DNA from: a virus
Direction: 5' to 3' (one strand)
Virus record (IMG/VR): IMGVR_UViG_3300020281_000060
Location: 1-37,324 of that record
DNA: 37,324 nucleotides
Positions 1 to 9,755 of this stretch are shown here, one piece after another. Positions within the stretch are counted from its first letter, which is position 1. Each line of letters begins with the position of its first letter. The position numbers and the translations under genes are program-made. Under the pieces are notes generated by a model that saw only the letters and a program-made list of their open reading frames with translations, ran no database searches and was not told the DNA's origin.

Positions 1-3000
1 ACCATAACCAAACTCATTGTTTTTAAGAGTCTTGATCTTACCAATCTGTCTACCAGTTAAGAATACAGCAGCACCAGTACCCTCAGCAGGAATGACAACG
101 TTTAGTTCAGCACCAGAACCTGACAATGTAGGTCCTAGGATACCTTCAATACCATCCACATCAATAGATGCTTCTGTATATCCTTTTCCTGGGTCTGTTA
201 GTACAACATCAGTAATAGTTCCTGATCCAATCTCTTCATCAACTTCAACAGTGATTTGTACAAGACCTCCTTCACCATCACCTAAGATAGGAACCTGTGT
301 ATAGACACCAACTGCATATTCAGTACCACCGTTAACAATTCTGACTTTCTCAATCTTACGATCAGATGCAATATCAGCAACAACAGGTAACTTCTGATAG
401 AATCCACCTGGGGATATTAGTTTGATACTATTAATAGGACCAATCGCTTTTACTGATGTAGTAGAGTATTTGGAATTAGGTTGATCTTGATCGTCAAGTC
501 CTATATTAGCATTCGTAAATTCTGGTTCATATAATAATGGGAATCTAAACTCAGTATCACTTAGAACCTCAGAAATTCTAAATGTACCATCAAACGGTGT
601 CTTGATAACATCAATAAATGAGTTTGCACCAACAGGTGAATTAGAACCAAGTCTTGATGGGTCAAAGTAGTAAGTAATATTAGTAACTTCTCCACCGATT
701 GTAAACTGAACAGTAGGTGTCTCGGTTGCAGATGCTACACCAGGAGTTCCTTCTCTTTCAATAACGTTGAATGAGTATTCAAGTTTAAACTGGTTATCTT
801 GTGAGAATGATAAGTAATATCCAAAGTTAGATGCATCACTCAAATCAAAGATATAAGAGTGATTTCTAACCAACATCAATGTTGGGTGCTTAGATGATAT
901 CTTGACATTCGCAATACCATTGTTTACAAATGCTGGATCAGCACTTGCAGTTGAACGAAGTCTATATGTGTAATCTCTTGAAGAGAATAGTTCTTGTACA
1001 AAGAATGATCCATTAAATTCAGCAGTTGTGAATCCTTCAACATATAGAATGTCATTTGCGTTTAAATTATGTGCAGTGGTAGCAGTTGCATAGATTAAAT
1101 CAGTTCTTGCCTCAGCAGTTCTGATAATGTCTTTATCAAGATTTACAGTAAATCTAATCTTACTTACAGATCCAATTCCATCGATATCTGCTATCTTTGG
1201 ATTATCTGCGTTTGGTATAGCCGTGATACTGTTACCGAGCGAAATTACGTCACCGACAATGAAACTGGAATCTGTATAGATTCCCATAATCTGTACTCGA
1301 TAATCATTTGCATCAAATGGTCTGAACCTAGCAAATGAATCTAATCCTGTATATGTTGAAATATAAGTCCATGTGACATTTCCATCACTGACAGAACCAG
1401 ATGTGTGTACAGGAGCAGTTGGTCCAGCAATACCATCACCTTGTGCTTGATACTTGTACCTACCATAGTATACAAAATCATTTGCAGAATATGACCTATT
1501 TTCTTCCCATTCTGATTCACTTGGTCTGGGCCAAGCATAGTCTGCAAGATTAACTTGTAATGTTCCAGATACACTAATAAAGTTCCATGTAACAGCACCA
1601 TCAGTTACGATACCGATCTCATGAGTCGGTGCAGTAGTACCAGAGGTAGCAGTATTAGTAGCAGCATAAATCTTACCATCGCTATAAACTTGATCTCCAA
1701 CGACATATGCCTTACCAGTTACCCATTGTGATTGTGGACGATTAACTACGAACTCTACGTTATCAATAGTGTTTTCTTCCGCTATATCATTTCTAAATCT
1801 ATCACTATTGTTAAAGTTACCATATATTTTACCAATCTTATATGTGTTACCCAATCCAGGATTATTAAGTGATCCTGTTGGAACTTCAACAATAGTACCA
1901 AATGCTTGGGTTACACCCTGAGAATTGAACTGTTGGATGATAGAACCTTTGGTAAACTTGACATCTTGGTTAAATGTAAATTGTTTAACATTATCAATCT
2001 TAGAATAACCAGCATCCCTGATATAGTATTTTGCAACAACATTAGGTGTAATAAGTAGTCTCTTACCTAGTGGTGTTGGAATAGTTGATGTTTTTGATGT
2101 AAATGTTGTAACTGTCTCTGAGAACGTATAAGTTCCTGGACTTAGTTGAGAAGTAACGTCAGAGTAGTCAAGAATCTGTAATCCACTTGCACCTTGGTTC
2201 CAAATTGTAATTACTGGATTATTAAGAGTATTGATGTTAAGATTTGTGTTTTCTGAGAATACAACCCCATCTGTTCCTGTTTGATAGTCAGAACGCTTAC
2301 TATGGATTCTATCAAACTTAATAAGGTTTACATTGCTATTAACAGTCGTAATACGGTATCTTTCGGTAGGAACTTGTAAAGATGACCCAGTATAGATTGC
2401 ACGAGGTTCAATAGCGATATCATCAATATTTCCAAGGAATGAATTAGTAATTGCTTGTCCTGATGTTGCACAACCGATTGTAAGGTCGTCCATCGCAATA
2501 TCTTCGGTTCTAGTCGCAGTACAGACTCTTGCGCCATCAAAGTAGATAGAATAGTCATATGAACCCAAACTTGGTTCTTCTTTCACTATTGCAAAGTGAT
2601 GCCATGCCTCTGCTGCCATTGTAGTGAAATATGTTGATCCAACTGAATATACAGTTGTACCACCGCCACCTTGGGGTGAAATCTCTAATGCAATCTTACC
2701 AAAGTTGGGATCAGTCGAATCTCCGTTAACAATTAGTTTTATAACACTACCAGAGTCATCTACAACATTTACCAACTCCATTTTAGGATTATTGGCAGTA
2801 TGTGACGATGACATCTTAACAAACATCGCAACTGTCCAATCATCGTTATTATCGAAGTCTGCCCAAGTTAATGAACCGTATGATTGGAATTTAAGTGATC
2901 CTAGACCAAATTTCTTGATTGTATTGTCAAAAACAAGATTAGCACTATTATTGATAGTAGGAATTGCCTTTTTCTGTTTTGTAGCGTCAAAGTAAAGATC

Positions 3001-6000
3001 GCTAGTCTCATCAAAACGATATACAGCAGTTGGGACTGATTTTTGAATATTTGCTGGAATTATGACGTCACCAGAGTTATCAACAGTATGATTATGTGCA
3101 GTAAACCCTAAACCGTAATCTGTTGATGAAGTTCCACTATTCCAAGCACCATTAATGACATTTGTCTTATGAAGAACAGTTCCGTCGTATTTGATGTAAT
3201 TAATGACTGCTTGTTGGTTATTGTCTTCATATACAATGTGTGTAACAACATTAATGTTGCCAAACTCATCAAGACTGATACCAGCATGTGTAATTGACTC
3301 AAATGCAATAGATGGAGCAATAATCTTCGAGAATATCCATGTTATATCATCTTCTGTCGTTTCAACCTGTGACATTGCAATTTTGAACAATGCAACACCA
3401 TAATGCTTAGTTCCATTCCACATATCACATGTGAAATACAAATCATTGTAAGAATCAATAACAAACTGTGGTCTCCTGACTTGACCACCAGATACTGCCA
3501 ATTTCTTGACATATCTCATTTCGATGTTAGCACCATCGTAAACCATCTCACCAAACATGAGATCGTTGTTGTCTAAGTCAATACCAGTGAATATAATCTT
3601 ATCATCACCAATATAATGAAGTTGATGCATTTGCTCACCTTCACTATTAGATGCAAACTTACGTTTTTCAATAACATCACCTAAACTATTAAGTTGCATG
3701 ATCCAGATGTCATCTGGGTCTGGTGAGTTAGTATCTGTCCAACCAGCGATGTATAAACGCTGCTCATCATCCATATAAAGGTCACCAGCATAGTCAGACC
3801 TTGTTGCACCCGATACACCAGCAATTTCTTTCTGCCAAAGGACTATACCTTCTGGATTGTTAGCATTATCAAGACCAGACCTGTATTTAACAACTAGAAT
3901 GTCTGGATTGTATGCAGCAGTAGATTGTGACTCAGTTTCACCCAAAACGTAGATGAGGTGATCTGATTCTGTTGTTTGATCTAAGTAGATACGCTTAAAT
4001 CTTGCTTTCTTAATACTAGAACTTGGTAGAAGTGTTCTATCCCAAATCACACCACCAAGATCAGAGAACTTAGCTAAGAATGCCGAAGTATTTCCATTTG
4101 TCTCTGTAAGTTCACCACACACATAGAATGTACGATCATCTGCTGGTTGAATATCAAATATCTCGAATGATGCAGCAGATTCAGCATACTGGTTAACCCA
4201 ATAATAAGTTTTCTTATATTGTTGTGGATGTGATACCCTGATCTGTGGTACTGCATCTGTGGAGTAATTAAAACCAGAATTAATGATATTAACAGTATCA
4301 ATCTTACCAGTAGTAGTATCAAGAACGATATCTAGTTCTACATCTTGTCCTTGACTTGCAATAATCTCATAAGTTGCTGGAATTGACTCATTATAACCAA
4401 CACCGATTTGATCAACAGAAATTGACTCAATACCAGTAACAACTGACATGTAGAATCTCTTATTTGTATTTTCTGTGATAACTCGTGAACTTACGATGAT
4501 TTCATCTGTTGCAATCAGTTCATGGTTAGCAGAAGTAATAATTTTACCGTGTGGTACATCATTAATGATTTCTTTTTGATAAGATGCAATACTTTGACCC
4601 ACTACTGACTCAATTTGTGCAGATGCACCAAATCCACCTGTTCCTGTGTTATCAAAGAACAAGGTATCATTAACCTGATAAGAAACACCTGGGTTTTCAA
4701 TAACAAACCCATCAATCTGTGCAGATTCAAATTTTGTCGTTGTTTCTACTTCAATATCAACTCTTGACTCAGCAGATACTAATGGGAAGTAATCGTATAT
4801 CTGTAATGCTGCTTCTTCTGTAATTTGTTGTTGATTTGCAATCTCAACAGGTGTGATTATACCATCTCCATCAATATCTTCAATTTCAAAGATAATTAAA
4901 TCACCTTCTCTCTCAGTAACGAACGAATCAGACTCTTGGTTAGGTTGACGATCAATATCAATGTCAACATTCTCATATGGATCTCTATAACGAGAAACAT
5001 CAGGAGGAATGTTCTCTTGAATTGCACTCTGACTTAAATTCCATGTATCAACAACAGAGTTAAACTCTGGACCAACAATATAAGGGAATTTTGGAAAACC
5101 CTCATCACTTTCATCAATAGTAATGAAGTATGCATATGTTCCAGCAGGGAAGTCAGGTGTTTTACAGAAACGACCGTTATATGGGTCTAGGTCACCAACA
5201 CCAAACAGATATTCGTAATCATTTACAAATGTTCCAGCAGGATAGTCTTGAATAGAAGGACCGTCTGTTCTTGTTGGTGTTGGGTTAGTCTCAGATTCTT
5301 CAACTTCTGCTTTCAATGCGTAAGAACTACGCATCCTTCTCAAACCACTGTTTTGGTCAGTTGGATCAATGTATCCATATGGACCGTAGATTGGGTTACC
5401 ATCAAATGCCCAACCAATAATAGGAGAGTGTGTTTCATTAACACCAATCTCTCTAAAACTCTGTGTCTCTGGATCTAGTACAACGTTATCACCAACAACA
5501 TACCTTAATTCTTTTGGATCAGAAATATGTGCATACTCACCACCATACTGGTTATTAAAACCAGTAAATACATATCCTCTTGCTACGTCATATTTTGCAT
5601 TAAGTGCATATTCAAGGTTTTTATTCCATTGGAATACATTTGCTTGGAATGTTGCAAGTTGACCAACTGCTTCTAAACGTACAGTTGTTTGACCTTGTGT
5701 ATATCCAACACCCCTGTTAGTAATTGATACAGATATAACCTTACCTTTGTCTTCTCCTAATGTTCCGATAATTGCAGTTGCTTGTGCACCAAATCCATCA
5801 CCATTGATAAAGACAGTAGGTGCAGTTGTATATCCAGAACCAGAGTTAATAATAGCGATTGATACAATACGACCATTAATAACAATAGGTTGTGCCAGAG
5901 CACCTTCACCAGAGTTTAATCTAATTGAAGGAGTTGATGTATATCCAGCACCAGGAGATGTTAGTGTTACACCTGATATAGGACCACGAACTTGTGCAGA

Positions 6001-9000
6001 TGCAAGAGCACCTGTACCGCCACCACCAGTAATTGATATAGTAGGTTGAGAAGTGTATCCTGTTCCAGCGTTCTCTACAAGTATTCTAGTTACTCTACCG
6101 TTAGTAACAACCGCTTGTGCAGTTGCACCAGATCCACCACCACCAACAATAGAGATTAATGGTTGTTCTGTATAACCAGATCCCTCATTAGTTACAGCAA
6201 TAGAGAATAGAGAACCATTAACAGTTACCGTAGCAGCAGCACCTGTACCTCCACCACCAGATATTTCTAATGCTGGTTTTGATCCAGCATCATAGTCCTC
6301 TCCATTTGTAAGAATACTAATACTGGTTAAAGGTCCAAATGTTACAACATCAGCAGACTTATAAGACCATGCAGCAACACCATTTACCCATGATCCGATA
6401 GGAGTGTTAGGTGCAACTACTGTTCTTGTAGATACTGTCTCAACTGTTCTAGGGAATCTTAGTAACTTACGTTGGTTTCCTGGAATAAGTGCAGATCCTG
6501 TAAATGGTCCAACTTTATAGTTGGGTAATCCAGATGCAGCGATGTAAACATAATCACTATTAAAGAAAGAGTTCTGTATGTTAGATGTAAAGAGTGATAT
6601 AACTTCATTAATAGAATTTACAGTTGACTTACCTCTATTAAGGTCAACTGATAATAGAATATTACCCTGTGGAATGATATCGGTAGGAACAGGTAAGTTA
6701 TATGTAAAGGTAAACTCATCAAGACGTGATGTTACCTCAAACGTGCCATTATATACAGCAGGGTTAGCACCATAAATGGTAACCTTGTCTTCTACAAGTA
6801 AACCATGTGGGTTAGCACAAACAACGTTAGCAATTTGACTTACTGAGTTGTTGTTTTGTGTAGGAGTGATCTGTGTAACAGATATTAATTTCTTAACGTT
6901 ATATAACCATGAGTTTAGACGCTTATCATTAGCAGTAGAACCTAATGCAGCAACATTTAACTTGTCACCAGGTAGATAATATGATCCACTGTCTTCTAAG
7001 ACTGTTGTACCCGCTTCTGCGATACCTAGAACGCGAAGTTTGACTTCTGTTGTTAAACCACGGTTGACATATACAAATATGTCAGAGAATATAGTAGTTC
7101 CTGGGTCCCAGTCTTCTACTACACCGTTTTTAGAACGTGTACACTCAATAAACTGGTTTAGTGATTTTTCTTTATACTGTACAACCTCAGAATCACCAAT
7201 AATGATAGTTCCGTTCTTCTCAGGCCACCCAATAGTTGAGTCAACTGTTATTATGTTCTCTGTTGTTGTTAATGGTTCTGCAAGAACTGTTTTATAGGGA
7301 ATCTTGAATACCCCTGATAATGTTTCTTCTGATATTGCTAATTCATAGATTGTATCTGTACCTTCTATGATTGAAATAACGTTTTCAATCAATACATTAG
7401 CATCTCCGATGTTTGGATCAACATCATCAGCAAATTGATTAAGTTGTGAGTTAGGTAAGTTAGCAGGATCACCAGATATCAACTCTGCTCTTAAAATAGT
7501 GTCAACTATCCATGAAGCAGCAGATGGTGTGACTAATTCTTCTCTTGGGTAGTAAACATCAACCTGTTCACCGAATAATATCTTGAATAGGTACTGTGCA
7601 GCAGTTTTCGTACCCTTAGAGATATAGAAGTCCTTAATAGTCTTAATAACCTGTATCGGATTGACCTGTGAGTAGTCAATGTTGATAGTAGGCATATATT
7701 GACGTCTAAACTTGTCAAATACTTGTCTAATGATCTGAGAGTCAAGGTTATGTACAACAGCACCACTTGTATGGTTACTTTGTGCTAGTTGTGCCTCTTT
7801 TGCATATATCTGATTACCATAGTTGTCAAATTGTACTACATCAGATACACCACGAGCACAATTAAGGAATGCAGAGGGTTCATAGTAAGAACCAGCACTT
7901 AAAATCTTACAACCAGTAATTTCACCAAATCCAACGTCACAGGACGATGCAGCAGATAAAGGTTCGGCTATGTACACTTTGGGTGGCGAACTTTCAGAGT
8001 AACCTGATCCAAAACTGATGATATTGATATCAGTAATCTCTCCGTTGAATATAGTCGCTGCTGCCAATGCTCCTGTACCACCGATTGCTTCTCCTAGTGG
8101 TCCTTTACGATCATCTACAATATAAACAGAAGGTGCGTCTGTATATCCAGCACCACCAGTCAATAGGTTGATATTGGTAACACTACCGTTAGCAACAGTT
8201 ACATCTAAAACCTGTGCACCAACTGGTTGTATAATTCTTGCTCTTGGTGGAGTTAAATATCCTCTACCTCTATTATTAATGGTAACTTGAACAACCTGTC
8301 CATCAGGTGATACTGTACATGATGCTTCTGCATCAATACCATCAACAGGAGCAGGATCAATGTAAATTGTTGGAGGGTTACTATATCCTATACCTTGTGA
8401 AGTAACTGTAATAGAATCAACGTTTAATCTACCCTCACCATCAATAGTAGGATCACTAATTGACGCACCACCTGGGTTTTGGAAAGTGATTGCTGGAATA
8501 AAGTCATATCCAGAACCAGAGTCTGTAATAGTAACGCTATCTACCTGACCAGTTGTATCATCAACTGTAATGGCAGCAGTTGCCCTTGAACCGTTGACTA
8601 GATCACTAGGGGGTGTGATATTAATAAGTGGAGGGTTATATGATGTATATCCTTGTCCACCACTTATGAGTTGGATGTTTTTGATTCCCGAGACAAGTGA
8701 TCTTGCAGCTGAGTTGCCACCGACACCAGTCGAACTGTATATAGAAACTTTTGGAGCAAAGTTAAGTTCATATCCTGATCCTCCGTTTTTGATTATGATT
8801 GCTTCAATCTCACCATTGACTCCTATCCTCGTAACTGCCTCAGCACCCGATCCAACGGACGGAGAGACGTATTCGATAGACCTTATATGGTAAACATCCT
8901 GTGAGGTGATATTTACAAAGAATTTGATCCTTGTGTTGTTGTCAGTTAGTACATAATCGATATATGGTCTTTGTAAAGTACCATTACGATTAATAATTAG

Positions 9001-9750
9001 ACCAATCTCTGAAATAGGTGAATAAGGTTGACTATTATAAGAAATAGGCATGGACTCATTACCAGCAAGAGTCGCAACATCAGGATATTCTAATTTTTTG
9101 ATTACTGAGTCAGCAAAACCAATATAATACAGAATTTGAGTAAACTCTACTTGGTCTGTACCTGTTTTTGCTCTTGGAGGTGTTGTAAAGACAATTTGAG
9201 AACCACTGATTGTATAATCAACAGTTGGTTGCATCATTGTCCCATAAACAGTGACAACAAGGTGATCTGCTGAGACAGGTGAGACTGGGGTGCCTAAGAA
9301 TTTAAGATCGAAGGTAGTTTTGACTCCATCGAACAATGTTATAGGACTTTCTAGGTTTTGACGCTTTTTATTAAATTCTTCTAGTGAAATTCCTGGTGTT
9401 AAGATAGCATCAGGACCACGAACTGTTTCTTGGTAGTATATTACTTCATTGTCAATCATTACCGAACCATCTTTCGGTAAGAATCCATCTATCTGTTCTA
9501 CTTCAATCTTTTCTACACTTGTATCAACATCTTTAATCAAAATTGTATTAGATGTTAAGATCTTAGGATCATAAGCATCAATATCAAGATATTCAAGTAA
9601 ATTGTTTAATACATTATACGCACGACCAGTCTTCTCTTGTGATTTGTAGTATTCAAAGAGAAAGTTAACGAGTTGTTGATCTTCATCCCTTATAAACTCT
9701 GGGAGTTGATTACTAACTCTGTCCGAAATGTTTATTTTGTCAGCAAACAT
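1..9750 (-). CDS. Giant virion structural protein, probably baseplate/tail-associated (3' end outside window)
   Basis: An uninterrupted frame of 3250 codons starts with ATG five bases after the gp6 stop and runs off the left edge. I read the frame over most of its length and found no stop. Residues about 1-100 form a helical start followed by a segment shared by large myovirus wedge-type proteins. Around residues 690-735 is a motif (DFYISKGTKTAAQYLF, then YYP) that I recall from marine T4-like structural proteins. Glycine-rich GYT repeats occur at about 290-580, 1150-1350 and near 3130-3250. A YHYH-like motif (GWAFDGNPIYGPYG) is near 1440-1455. A beta-propeller-like region is at about 1810-2215, and a LamG/concanavalin-like domain (WHHFAIVKE, then YFDG) at about 2240-2460. 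Its place after gp6 matches T4 gene 7, but I see no clear gp7 similarity. Surface-binding domains suggest a host-contacting baseplate or fibre protein; this is inference. Confidence 0.85.
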   Translation of the reverse strand, partial: MFADKINISDRVSNQLPEFIRDEDQQLVNFLFEYYKSQEKTGRAYNVLNNLLEYLDIDAYDPKILTSNTILIKDVDTSVEKIEVEQIDGFLPKDGSVMIDNEVIYYQETVRGPDAILTPGISLEEFNKKRQNLESPITLFDGVKTTFDLKFLGTPVSPVSADHLVVTVYGTMMQPTVDYTISGSQIVFTTPPRAKTGTDQVEFTQILYYIGFADSVIKKLEYPDVATLAGNESMPISYNSQPYSPISEIGLIINRNGTLQRPYIDYVLTDNNTRIKFFVNITSQDVYHIRSIEYVSPSVGSGAEAVTRIGVNGEIEAIIIKNGGSGYELNFAPKVSIYSSTGVGGNSAARSLVSGIKNIQLISGGQGYTSYNPPLINITPPSDLVNGSRATAAITVDDTTGQVDSVTITDSGSGYDFIPAITFQNPGGASISDPTIDGEGRLNVDSITVTSQGIGYSNPPTIYIDPAPVDGIDAEASCTVSPDGQVVQVTINNRGRGYLTPPRARIIQPVGAQVLDVTVANGSVTNINLLTGGAGYTDAPSVYIVDDRKGPLGEAIGGTGALAAATIFNGEITDINIISFGSGYSESSPPKVYIAEPLSAASSCDVGFGEITGCKILSAGSYYEPSAFLNCARGVSDVVQFDNYGNQIYAKEAQLAQSNHTSGAVVHNLDSQIIRQVFDKFRRQYMPTINIDYSQVNPIQVIKTIKDFYISKGTKTAAQYLFKILFGEQVDVYYPREELVTPSAASWIVDTILRAELISGDPANLPNSQLNQFADDVDPNIGDANVLIENVISIIEGTDTIYELAISEETLSGVFKIPYKTVLAEPLTTTENIITVDSTIGWPEKNGTIIIGDSEVVQYKEKSLNQFIECTRSKNGVVEDWDPGTTIFSDIFVYVNRGLTTEVKLRVLGIAEAGTTVLEDSGSYYLPGDKLNVAALGSTANDKRLNSWLYNVKKLISVTQITPTQNNNSVSQIANVVCANPHGLLVEDKVTIYGANPAVYNGTFEVTSRLDEFTFTYNLPVPTDIIPQGNILLSVDLNRGKSTVNSINEVISLFTSNIQNSFFNSDYVYIAASGLPNYKVGPFTGSALIPGNQRKLLRFPRTVETVSTRTVVAPNTPIGSWVNGVAAWSYKSADVVTFGPLTSISILTNGEDYDAGSKPALEISGGGGTGAAATVTVNGSLFSIAVTNEGSGYTEQPLISIVGGGGSGATAQAVVTNGRVTRILVENAGTGYTSQPTISITGGGGTGALASAQVRGPISGVTLTSPGAGYTSTPSIRLNSGEGALAQPIVINGRIVSIAIINSGSGYTTAPTVFINGDGFGAQATAIIGTLGEDKGKVISVSITNRGVGYTQGQTTVRLEAVGQLATFQANVFQWNKNLEYALNAKYDVARGYVFTGFNNQYGGEYAHISDPKELRYVVGDNVVLDPETQSFREIGVNETHSPIIGWAFDGNPIYGPYGYIDPTDQNSGLRRMRSSYALKAEVEESETNPTPTRTDGPSIQDYPAGTFVNDYEYLFGVGDLDPYNGRFCKTPDFPAGTYAYFITIDESDEGFPKFPYIVGPEFNSVVDTWNLSQSAIQENIPPDVSRYRDPYENVDIDIDRQPNQESDSFVTEREGDLIIFEIEDIDGDGIITPVEIANQQQITEEAALQIYDYFPLVSAESRVDIEVETTTKFESAQIDGFVIENPGVSYQVNDTLFFDNTGTGGFGASAQIESVVGQSIASYQKEIINDVPHGKIITSANHELIATDEIIVSSRVITENTNKRFYMSVVTGIESISVDQIGVGYNESIPATYEIIASQGQDVELDIVLDTTTGKIDTVNIINSGFNYSTDAVPQIRVSHPQQYKKTYYWVNQYAESAASFEIFDIQPADDRTFYVCGELTETNGNTSAFLAKFSDLGGVIWDRTLLPSSSIKKARFKRIYLDQTTESDHLIYVLGETESQSTAAYNPDILVVKYRSGLDNANNPEGIVLWQKEIAGVSGATRSDYAGDLYMDDEQRLYIAGWTDTNSPDPDDIWIMQLNSLGDVIEKRKFASNSEGEQMHQLHYIGDDKIIFTGIDLDNNDLMFGEMVYDGANIEMRYVKKLAVSGGQVRRPQFVIDSYNDLYFTCDMWNGTKHYGVALFKIAMSQVETTEDDITWIFSKIIAPSIAFESITHAGISLDEFGNINVVTHIVYEDNNQQAVINYIKYDGTVLHKTNVINGAWNSGTSSTDYGLGFTAHNHTVDNSGDVIIPANIQKSVPTAVYRFDETSDLYFDATKQKKAIPTINNSANLVFDNTIKKFGLGSLKFQSYGSLTWADFDNNDDWTVAMFVKMSSSHTANNPKMELVNVVDDSGSVIKLIVNGDSTDPNFGKIALEISPQGGGGTTVYSVGSTYFTTMAAEAWHHFAIVKEEPSLGSYDYSIYFDGARVCTATRTEDIAMDDLTIGCATSGQAITNSFLGNIDDIAIEPRAIYTGSSLQVPTERYRITTVNSNVNLIKFDRIHSKRSDYQTGTDGVVFSENTNLNINTLNNPVITIWNQGASGLQILDYSDVTSQLSPGTYTFSETVTTFTSKTSTIPTPLGKRLLITPNVVAKYYIRDAGYSKIDNVKQFTFNQDVKFTKGSIIQQFNSQGVTQAFGTIVEVPTGSLNNPGLGNTYKIGKIYGNFNNSDRFRNDIAEENTIDNVEFVVNRPQSQWVTGKAYVVGDQVYSDGKIYAATNTATSGTTAPTHEIGIVTDGAVTWNFISVSGTLQVNLADYAWPRPSESEWEENRSYSANDFVYYGRYKYQAQGDGIAGPTAPVHTSGSVSDGNVTWTYISTYTGLDSFARFRPFDANDYRVQIMGIYTDSSFIVGDVISLGNSITAIPNADNPKIADIDGIGSVSKIRFTVNLDKDIIRTAEARTDLIYATATTAHNLNANDILYVEGFTTAEFNGSFFVQELFSSRDYTYRLRSTASADPAFVNNGIANVKISSKHPTLMLVRNHSYIFDLSDASNFGYYLSFSQDNQFKLEYSFNVIEREGTPGVASATETPTVQFTIGGEVTNITYYFDPSRLGSNSPVGANSFIDVIKTPFDGTFRISEVLSDTEFRFPLLYEPEFTNANIGLDDQDQPNSKYSTTSVKAIGPINSIKLISPGGFYQKLPVVADIASDRKIEKVRIVNGGTEYAVGVYTQVPILGDGEGGLVQITVEVDEEIGSGTITDVVLTDPGKGYTEASIDVDGIEGILGPTLSGSGAELNVVIPAEGTGAAVFLTGRQIGKIKTLKNNEFGYG
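2370..3023 (-). other. LamG/concanavalin-A-like domain within the giant structural protein
   Basis: Translation shows a typical LamG-type jelly roll. It begins YRFDETSD, continues through SLKFQSYGSLTWADF and DDWTVAMFVKM, has a central WHHFAIVKE, then YSIYFDGARVC, and closes GNIDDIAIEPRAIYTG. These are the usual strands of phage and bacterial glycan-binding LamG modules. It directly follows the beta-propeller-like segment, so both may act in host surface recognition. Confidence 0.75.
3100..4320 (-). other. Beta-propeller-like repeat region within the giant structural protein
   Basis: About 400 residues carry several blades of the form 'hydrophobic-Y-V/I-x-G-E/W-T, then D-x-x-I/V-x-K-x-x-x-x-G'. 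Examples are RTFYVCGELTETNG, HLIYVLGETESQ, QRLYIAGWTDTNSP with DDIWIMQLNSLGDV, and NDLYFTCDM. This resembles SBBP-type beta-propeller repeats. The call comes from the repeat pattern alone. Confidence 0.6.
5700..6310 (-). repeat. Tandem 37-43-residue GYT repeats inside the giant structural gene
   Basis: At least five consecutive units have the pattern G-x-GYT, then a short beta strand with P-x-V/I-x-I, a GGGG-T/S-GA box and NG-R/x-V-x-x-I. GYT codons fall near 6177, 6060, 5946, 5835 and 5706, so the period is 111-129 nt. More diverged units lie at about 8000-8880 and 60-300 of the same gene, and single units occur in the 1364-aa gene. The repeats probably form beta-rich fibre or adhesin structure. 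Confidence 0.8.
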
Positions 9751-9755
9751 CTAAT

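Noticed and set aside
2624-2995. Plus-strand open frames within 1-9750 (also 5747-6049, 8570-8893 and others)
   Set aside because: They are shadows of the giant minus-strand frame, whose translation gives recognisable domains through the same bases.
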